This document shows, in pieces, positions 56,899 to 64,000 of a DNA stretch of 64,000 nucleotides. The position numbers and the translations under genes are program-made. This stretch comes from Triops longicaudatus (taxonomy: Eukaryota > Arthropoda > Branchiopoda > Notostraca > Triopsidae): NCBI GenBank assembly GCA_022885665.1, contig JAGQDJ010000044.1, positions 588,466 through 652,465 of the forward strand, in the 5' to 3' direction. How positions within the stretch are numbered: the first letter of the stretch is position 1; the number at the start of each line of letters is the position of its first letter. The notes below the pieces were generated by a model. It did no database searches and had not been told where the DNA came from. It saw only the letters and a list, made by a program, of their open reading frames with translations.

Positions 56899-58683
56899 TC
56901 ATTTAGTGCAAGTTACATTCGATTGCCAGTCACATGCGTATGTAGCAGGGTTGAAGTAAAGGCCCGAGGGGCAGTACATAAGGGTTGCTACACCCCATTG
57001 GCAGGAATAATAGGCATCACATCGGGTAGGTGATGGGTAGAGACCTTCGCCTGGGCAAACGACTAGAAAGAGAATTCTAACTGAAATTGTTTAACACATT
57101 TTATTTTAAACTTACATCCTGATCCCTTGGTAGTCGTGCTAGTAGGTTTCGTAGTGGTAGAAGTGGATGTCGACGCTTTCGTAGTGGTGGTGTTTTGTGC
57201 CGTGGTTGTTAAGGTAGTTGCTTTGGTTGTGGTAGTACTCGGTTGGGTAGTCGTACTAAGCGAGGTAACAATGGACGGTGTTGTCGATTGCGTAGTTGTA
57301 GACTTGGTCGTCGATGGAGTCGCTGAGGTTGTATTAGCTTTAGTTGTAGTAGAAGTAATAGCAGACGTCGAGGTCGACGTTGTCGTTGTGACTCCGTTCA
57401 ATGCATGAAGCATTGCACTTTGAATAGGATTGACGCCCTCGCCACAGGCATTGTTAAAATCATCAAAGCTAAGGATAATGAAATAAAAGCGTTTGTAAGA
57501 AAGAAATCTTTCAGATTTACCTATTGTCCCAAACCATGACTCCACCAAGGCCTTTATCGAGCGCGTATTTTGTTTTAAAAGCGGCCATGGCAGGATCGTC
57601 GTAACCAACCCATTCGTAGTAAGAATATGCATATGGTCCGATGAGTTTATTGGAATCTCGCACTACAGTCCATCCGCCTCCTTGAATTTTTAAGCACAGC
57701 TCGAAGTAAGCCAAAGTGCCAGCTTCTTGAGTTACTGGCCCAGCTGCTCCACCACTAGTTCCACGAGTAGGAGGAGCCGTTTTACTAGGATCAGCTAATC
57801 TCCAGCTTTTGCCGTAAGTGGGAATGCCGAGGACAAGCTTGCTTGGGTTGGCGCCCCGCGAAATCCAATGATTGACCGTATAGTCGACATTCGAGGTAAT
57901 GTCGGTTTCCGACGGTCTTTTATAGAGGGGTGCATGATGATCAGCAATGGAGTTCCAAGAACCATAGTAATCATAGGTCATCAGATGAATGGCATCAACC
58001 TTATCAGCAATAACAGGTACATCATAGCCTAGAAAATAAAAAAAATTAAAATGGTAAGGAATAGAATAAAAGTTAAACAAACCTGCATCAACTACGCCCG
58101 GACTAGCAGTGACAGCTAATGTCAGTTGGTACTTCGTGCCAAGCGCTGCTCGAAGAGCTTTTATAACATTGGCATAACCAACCTTATCCCCAGCATTGGG
58201 ATATTCCCAATCCAGATCTAAACCGTCGAAACCGTAGGTGTCTAAAAACCGGACAACCGAATTGACGAATGTGCTGATTGTAGCCGGCGACGATGACATT
58301 GCTGTATATTTGCCCGACAAAGAATCGTTCCAGCCTCCCAGGGCGATTAGGAGCTTTACATTAGGATTTCTGTTTCGTAAAGCTAAAAAGTTGGCATAGC
58401 CACCCAAGTTAATATCTAATTCTGGATCGAATATGTCTATGGTGTATGTGTAAGGATTTAGAACGGCAAATGCGTAGACTATGTGCGTGTAAAGTTTCGG
58501 ATCAATTTTTTCAGCAGGAAAGGCCCAAATCCCTACGAAAAGAAGTTCGTTACTTAAGAAAATGTTGATAAAGTTATATTTTATACCTGTTCGATAGTAA
58601 GCCCAGCTAGGGTAGTAAGCTACCATTTTTTGGGGCGCCACTGCTACCACCACACTGAATAACACTAGCCATTTTAATATCAT
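56899..58683 (-). CDS. GH18 chitinase with C-terminal CBM14 (copy B), 5 exons
   Basis: Secreted endochitinase paralogous to copy A. Exons: 58683-58587, 58532-58083, 58028-57521, 57468-57116 and 57062-56899, giving 523 residues. Signal peptide at about 1-17 (ILKWLVLFSVVVAVA). GH18: KMVAYYPSWAYYR, KLLIALGGWND, FDGLDLDWEYP with an intact catalytic Glu near 142, HLMTYDYYGSW, VMVWDN and, across a splice, SFDDFNNACGEG. The linker at about 400-468 is almost purely Thr/Ser with Lys and Ala, longer and more Thr-rich than in copy A. CBM14 at about 470-523 has cysteines in VCPGEGLYPSPTRCDAYYSC and CDWQSNVTC. First and last introns match those of copy A in position and phase; the two middle introns are extra. 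Antisense open frames over the linker are shadows of the ACN repeats. Confidence 0.93.
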
Positions 58684-58770
58684 GACTTGTATTCATGTAA
58701 TTAGCTAGACGGCGGTTAAGTTTGCTTGAGTCACAAGAAATTTAAGTTTATTCGAGCCTAGCAACCTTTC

Positions 58771-58777
58771 CTTTATA
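58771..58777 (-). promoter_or_regulatory. TATA box of chitinase B
   Basis: TATAAAG on the minus strand about 88 bp upstream of the start codon, at a position comparable with the element upstream of copy A. Confidence 0.4.
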
Positions 58778-60777
58778 GCAAATTAACTTTCTTAAACTCA
58801 TGCCTAGCGAGATTATATATCTCACACCTATCATCCGATTAGGTGAGACATTTTATGATGACCAATACGCTATCGCTATGCGGGGCATAAAAAAATAGTG
58901 CTTATGAATGTCGCAGTAAAATCACTGAGAGATCTCTTTCTACTCGTCAATTTTGACATTTCTGGACTATCGCTGATAGAGATAGGTTCTAGAGAAAGCA
59001 CATTCTTGTGCAAGATTAGGAAACGAAAATCTCTTGAACTTTGCGACTGAAGGGGGCATTTAACGGAAAAGTGTAATCGATTATGAAGACGAACACGTGA
59101 AGCAGCTCGTAATAACACTAAGTCACTACAGCCTAGTCTTATATTTTTCACACGTTTACACAAATGAGTAAGCTTTATGCTGTCAGATGTACAGGTGGAA
59201 CTTTATCCAACCGAAACCCCTATCCTCGATTTATACGGAACGCTGCAACTCACTATAATAAAGAACGGAAGTCGTAAGCTCACGCTGAATCTGTAGCGAT
59301 TATGCCATCAGAAATTTATGCATGTGGGTACAACCAATTTTTTTATTATTATTTTGAGTATAAAACACAATTAAAGTATTTCTAAAAATGTCACGTACAT
59401 TTTTAGTTTTTGTCCTCACGGTCAAGTATAAAACTTCTTAGGTCAATAACTCCAAACCAGCTCATCCAACTTCGAAAAACGTTTTATCCCATCCGTTCAA
59501 GTTTCTTTTTTTTTCTTTCTTTTTTTTTTTTTTTTTAAATCGCTGATAAGTATTGTGGCACACGTCTTCTGTGCCAGAAGTTCCTAGAATCGTAACATTC
59601 CGATCCGAAGTTCTGTAAAATGGAATTTCACGTTTAAACTGATTCTTACAGGATCATCAACATCGAACAAGCGTGTTTTTCTTTCCTTAGGAATCTGTAT
59701 GCACAATTAATAGACGAATAATAGACGAAGTTATGTATAATATTTTAGAACGAATCCATAACGGAACCAATATTCAATGGAACGGCATGAACTTTTATCC
59801 GAACTTTGTATATTTTAGGTTATAAAATAAAGTCATTGTAGTATTGGTCCAAAAATATTTTGGACACATTGGACAATACAAATCGTTTTAGGCAATTATG
59901 TTCTTAACTAGACGATAGGAGTACTAGTTTTTTTTTTTTTTTTTTTTTTTTTTAGCACAGGTGTGCATTTACCAATTAGTGCAGCGTTTAGTTGGGATAC
60001 ATGTAAAACTCGTTCTCGTTTTCTATATTTCTGTTCGTGACAAGTTTAGCATTCCCAATAGCATTTGCAAAGGCCACTATTAAGTCACGATTGCAAAATT
60101 AAACTGCAACTGCCGCATGGGATCACTAAAAATTTACAAACAAAGGAGTTTTGTCCTTTGAAGGTCAATCATGTTTCTCTTCTCCCTTGTAAGTTCAAAG
60201 TGCGACAAGGGCGTCTGCGACCTCAGTTCCTTGTGCCCTTTTTATGTGAACATCGAACACCGCGGAAGGTTAGGGAAAGCTTAGCATAACGACCTTGACC
60301 TCATATTTGTGCACAAATATGTACGCCAAGTTATCTACTTATAGCTAATTGTTTACCATTAGTAAAGCATAGTCATGCCATCTTACTGGAATTACGTTTG
60401 TGTCTGAAAGGACCAAAGTTACCCCAAATTGTTTAAGTTTTAAAAGAGTTTTGCAAAAATACAAAAGGATGCTTCTGTTCTACTTATGATACGATTGGTT
60501 GTCGCCTGTACTCGTTCCACACAGTTTATAATAAGCGGGTTCTGCAGCTCGCCGGAGTTGCCTTAAAATGGAAAGTTGAAGCCTTGAGAGAGAGGTCATC
60601 GTTCAAGGGGCGTGTTTACACTGTTTAGCTAAAGCGGAAAAAGCAGGCGGGAAAATTCATTCTGCCCTGTGACTGACTGCCAGCCTTTTGTTTTTCAGGA
60701 GCTCTATTTCTTTATAACTTGTGCCGAATTACTTTTACCTTGGTAACGCTTGTTCAGTTTTAGCTTTTAGTTTCACG
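58778..60777. other. Divergent intergenic region
   Basis: Upstream of chitinase B (-) and of the SLC26 transporter (+). Contains two T-rich tracts (about 59503-59537 and the T26 run at 59928-59953), possible poly-A tails of minus-strand retroposed material, but no element body was recognised. No supported gene. Confidence 0.5.
59928..59953. repeat. T26 homopolymer
   Basis: Twenty-six consecutive T. On the minus strand this is a poly-A that could mark an old retroposition or simply be a slippage-prone microsatellite. Confidence 0.8.
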
Positions 60778-63695
60778 ATGGTGAATTCCCGCAGCAGCAG
60801 TCGAAAATCAAGTATAGAATGTGACAGCCAAAAATTGCAAGAAGAACGGCTACTGTATACCGCAGGATGTGCCGTAGACCAAGTAGTAACGGTCAATCGC
60901 CATCCTTTAAACTTAACGCAGTTACGTGAAGAGTTTGAGTATGAAGATTCTCCTAAAAAAGGTAACGATTAGCTATGTAAATATTAGCGCGATTTGTCGT
61001 GGAAGGACAACGAGTTCTTGATTCAAGTTTTCTGTTGTTTATCAGACAGGATACTCGTTCGAGCCAAAAAGAAGCTGGTATGTAGTCCATCGTGCTTTGG
61101 AAATATTTTTCTTGCCAGGTTTCCCATATTAACATGGCTTTCAAAGTACAACTGGAAAAAAGATTTCATGTGGGATGTTGTTTCTGGGTGCACAGTAGCT
61201 GTAATGCACATTCCCCAAGGTATTACACTTTCTCCTACTTTTACAAAACTGTACATATTTTTCTTCTCTAAAGGTATGGGATATGCTATGCTAGGCAGCG
61301 TACCGCCAATTGTTGGAATTTACGTTGCTTTCTTCCCTGTACTCTTGTATGTTTTTTTGGGGACGTCTAGACATATTTCATTAGGTATACTGGCTAATTA
61401 AATCCAAAGGTTCATGGCTAAACAAGCTATTTATCGTGCAAGGCACGTTTGCTGTGATAATGCTAATGACGGGTAGGATTGTTGACCAGTATTCTTCACC
61501 GGATTCTGTCGGAATGGGGCAAAACAGCACCGACCTTACTCCCATTCAAGTGGGAACCGTGGCATGTCTGGGTGTAGGGTTATGGCAGGTAAACAGCCCA
61601 AAATATTCTAGTGTGATTCCACGCGAGGAGAAAATAAAAATTATTTATTAGAGTCTCATGTTTGTCCTTCGGTTGGGTGTCCTGGGCATAATTTTGTCCG
61701 ATACCTTGGTTAGTGGCTTCACTACCGGTGCTGCCGTCCATGTTCTCACATCGCAGGTTAAAAACCTGTTAGGAATTTCTGTACCAAGATACAATGGCGC
61801 GTTTCGTCTTATTTACGTAATTCTTACTTTCGTTGTCTACTGTCAAAATGATACTTACAATATAAACATTAACATATTCTGTGTCAATAGACTTACATTG
61901 AAATAATCAAGAAAGTGCCTAGTGCCAATATCGCAGAAGTTGTGGCTTCCATTATAACCATTTTCGTGATGGCCGTCAATAACGACTACTTGAAGGTATG
62001 CAATTCTTTTACTAAGACTACAATAATATTTGTCAATTAAGCCTATTTACAGCAAAAGACTCAAATTTCCGATTCCTATGGAACTTTTGGCAATCATTGT
62101 TGGAACACTGATATCTTACTACGCTAACTTGCAAGAGGTGTATGGCATGAAAATAATAGAACATATTCCTACCGGGTAAGCTTAAACAGTTTGCGTACGG
62201 CAATACTTTAATGCTTCAAGTTGTTTTCTTAGAATTCCAGAACCTCGGGCACCACCCGTTTGGCTGCTGCCCAAGATACTTGTCGATACATGTGTGATCG
62301 CAGTTGTGGCTTACGCCGTGAGTTTATCAATGGCTAAAATATTTGCCAAGAAACATCAATACGTTGTTGATGATAATCAGGAGCTGTTTGCTCAGGTTGG
62401 CATTAAACCGCATAAGAATCAAGCCTTTCTAACGATTAGTTTTAATTACCGAAAAGGGACTTTCGAATGTTTTCGGGTCGTTCTTCTCATGCTTGCCTTG
62501 TGCAGCATCCTTGTCACGCAGCCTCATTCAGGAATCTGTTGGAGGAAAAACACAAATTGCTTCTGTTGTGTCATGCTCCTTGTTAATATTCGTCTTGCTT
62601 TTCATCGGTCCATTTTTCGAAGCCTTACCACTTGTAAGAATTTATTGGACGATATAATATTACTGAGATTTTCATGATAACACTTTATAGTCCGTGCTGT
62701 CTTCCATAATTGTCGTTGCCCTTAAGGGTATGTTTATGCAAGCCAAAGATTTCAAGAAAACGTTGAAAACTTCACCACTGGATGCCATTGTATGGGGTGT
62801 TGCTTTTACAAGTGTCGTACTGATTGACATTGATGTTGGCTTAGGTAAGGAAGCGTAATTATGTAGCCTTTAACTAACATTGCTTGTAGGTATGGGAGTT
62901 GTGGTATCCCTAGGCCTCCTTTTGTACCGAAATCAGAATCCTTACTCGTGTTGGTATGGAAATTTGCCTGGGACAGAGTTATACCTTGACTTGGAAAGAT
63001 ATCCCACGGTAAATTTCGGATTTCTGTAGTGGAAATGTGATAAGAAACGTCATGTTTTAGGCAGTAGAAGATCCAGATGTCAAAGTATTTCATTATTCTG
63101 GAGGTATTCATTTTGCGAATTGTGAAAGTATTCGTGGAAGGATCTTGAAAGATTTGCTCAAGCCGTCTCGTCCTTATCTGCTTGAGGTAAGCTCTAGCCG
63201 ACGGACTGATTTTTAAGAATAAAACGAAAAACTTTGTTTCTAGGACGAGGCCAATTTGGGTGCTGTTGGTAACATTCTGCCATTAGAGCCAGAAAATGGA
63301 GTAAGGCTTAATAATTTATAGGCCTCTGCTATTGTTCGTTAATGTTTTTCTAATGCAGTTGAAAGACCTCAGTTCAGCTGAAAACTCAGAGCAACGCAAC
63401 CAGAAGTACATAGTACTCGATTGTTCGACCATTAGTTTTTCGGATTTATCCGGAGCACGGATGTTAACCGACTTAACAGCCGATTTGAAAGCGCACAACT
63501 ATACGTTAATACTTGCTACCTGTACAGGTAAGTTTCATGACTTACAGATTTACGCGTATATTAAAATAATCTATTTTTATAGAGAGTTTTTACGAACATC
63601 TCACGAGATGCGAATTCTTTAAGAAGTTCCCTCAGGAGCGCGTGTACGCAACAATTCACGATGCCGTGATATGCGTCAAGGAAAACTACGTGTAA
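60778..63695 (+). CDS. SLC26-family anion transporter (sulfate permease type), 15 exons
   Basis: Multi-pass plasma-membrane anion exchanger (sulfate, oxalate, chloride or bicarbonate; specificity not readable). Exons by low ends: 60778, 61046, 61274, 61443, 61652, 61891, 62042, 62233, 62457, 62691, 62890, 63061, 63244, 63359 and 63583; stop at 63695. All phases agree, giving 698 residues. Cytosolic N-terminus with VNRHPLNLTQLREEFEYED; then FPILTWLSKYNWKKDFMWDV and VAVMHIPQGMGYAMLGSVPP, the SLC26 signature; GIYVAFFPVLLYVFLGTS; LGIILSDTLVSGFTTGAA; a core segment SLSRSLIQESVGGKTQIASV and FIGPFFEALP; a C-terminal STAS domain with YIVLDCSTISFSDLSGARML and TLILATC. Hydrophobic spans fit the 14-segment UraA-like fold. 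The start ATG (ACGATGG context) precedes the conserved N-terminal motif. SLC26A5/A6-like subgroup membership is a guess. Confidence 0.93.
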
Positions 63696-64000
63696 ATTGC
63701 AGCATTTGTAAATTTGCAAAAAACATACGTTCAGGAGAGTTTGTTTTCAACAAAGTAGTTTTGATACATTTCCGCTATAGTGCGACAGGTCCATAAGGGT
63801 CTATAGTCGAATTACATGGTTGTGATACGCCTGTTGAAGCAAGGATATTAAATACAGACGTATATTAGCAGTTGAGATTTTATTTCGTCACACACACTTA
63901 GCACAGGAAACGAAACATGATATGCGTGGGTCGACAATGTGACAAACAACTTGCAGTGTGTCAGAATCTAAAACTCCCATTACAAGTAGGAGTATTTTAT
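63696..64000. other. 3' flank of the SLC26 gene
   Basis: Contains the presumed 3' UTR. No canonical AATAAA is seen within the window and there is no other feature. Confidence 0.5.

Noticed and set aside
57127..57408. 93-codon Val-rich frame on + strand
   Set aside because: Antisense shadow of the Thr-rich linker of chitinase B.
61078..61119. Extra intron in SLC26 exon 2 (GTATGT...GCCAG)
   Set aside because: Splicing it shifts the frame, whereas reading through gives a segment matching the family N-terminal region just before FPILTWLSKY.

Overview
This is animal nuclear DNA. Almost every recognisable gene is cut into many small exons by very short introns (mostly about 40-80 bp, GT-AG, ending in TTTCAG or TTAG). 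The gene set is metazoan: a DAAM-type formin, a group II PAK, PHF10/SAYP, SPATA7, SLC26 and chitinases carrying peritrophin-type CBM14 domains. The tiny introns, base composition near 40% GC and CBM14 chitinases fit a compact invertebrate genome. A crustacean or another arthropod is plausible, but the sequence does not prove it. A single N flanked by a 113-bp repeat and an NNNN followed by poly-C show this is draft assembly.

Layout. 1-4.5 kb has no gene I can support. At 4.5-8.75 kb lies a sialic-acid-9-phosphate phosphatase (NANP, + strand), whose 3.4-kb first intron holds a complete, intronless neurochondrin gene on the same strand. From 9.0 to 18.7 kb the minus strand carries SPATA7, PSMD9 (proteasome assembly chaperone) and a 17-exon DAAM formin. 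A tRNA-derived SINE and two assembly scars lie between PSMD9 and DAAM. 18.7-30.9 kb is gene-poor, with a decayed LINE fragment, an AT-rich palindrome and two weak candidate transcription units. At 30.9-34.5 kb is a PAK4/Mushroom-bodies-tiny kinase (-). At 37.9-40.7 kb is a PHF10/SAYP homologue (+) that ends without intact PHD fingers. At 41.6-44.2 kb is a long-form diphthine-ammonia ligase, DPH6 (-), fused to RidA-like domains. At 45.6-48.0 kb is a FAM161-like gene (+). At 50.1-50.9 kb is an unrecognised intronless 250-codon ORF (-). At 53.2-58.7 kb are two tandem GH18+CBM14 chitinases (-), and at 60.8-63.7 kb a 15-exon SLC26 anion transporter (+).

Functional themes (inference). DAAM and PAK are both small-GTPase-linked actin and polarity regulators. 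SPATA7 and the FAM161-like protein belong to families of the photoreceptor/primary-cilium transition zone and basal body. The two chitinases are a local duplication, probably for cuticle or gut-matrix turnover. The remaining genes are housekeeping. No operon-like system or defence cassette is present. The most interesting features are the nested neurochondrin gene, the PHD-less SAYP gene, the differing intron content of the chitinase pair and the orphan 250-codon ORF.

Exon coordinates were worked out by hand from splice signals, reading-phase continuity and recalled family consensus. They may be off by a base or two in places.
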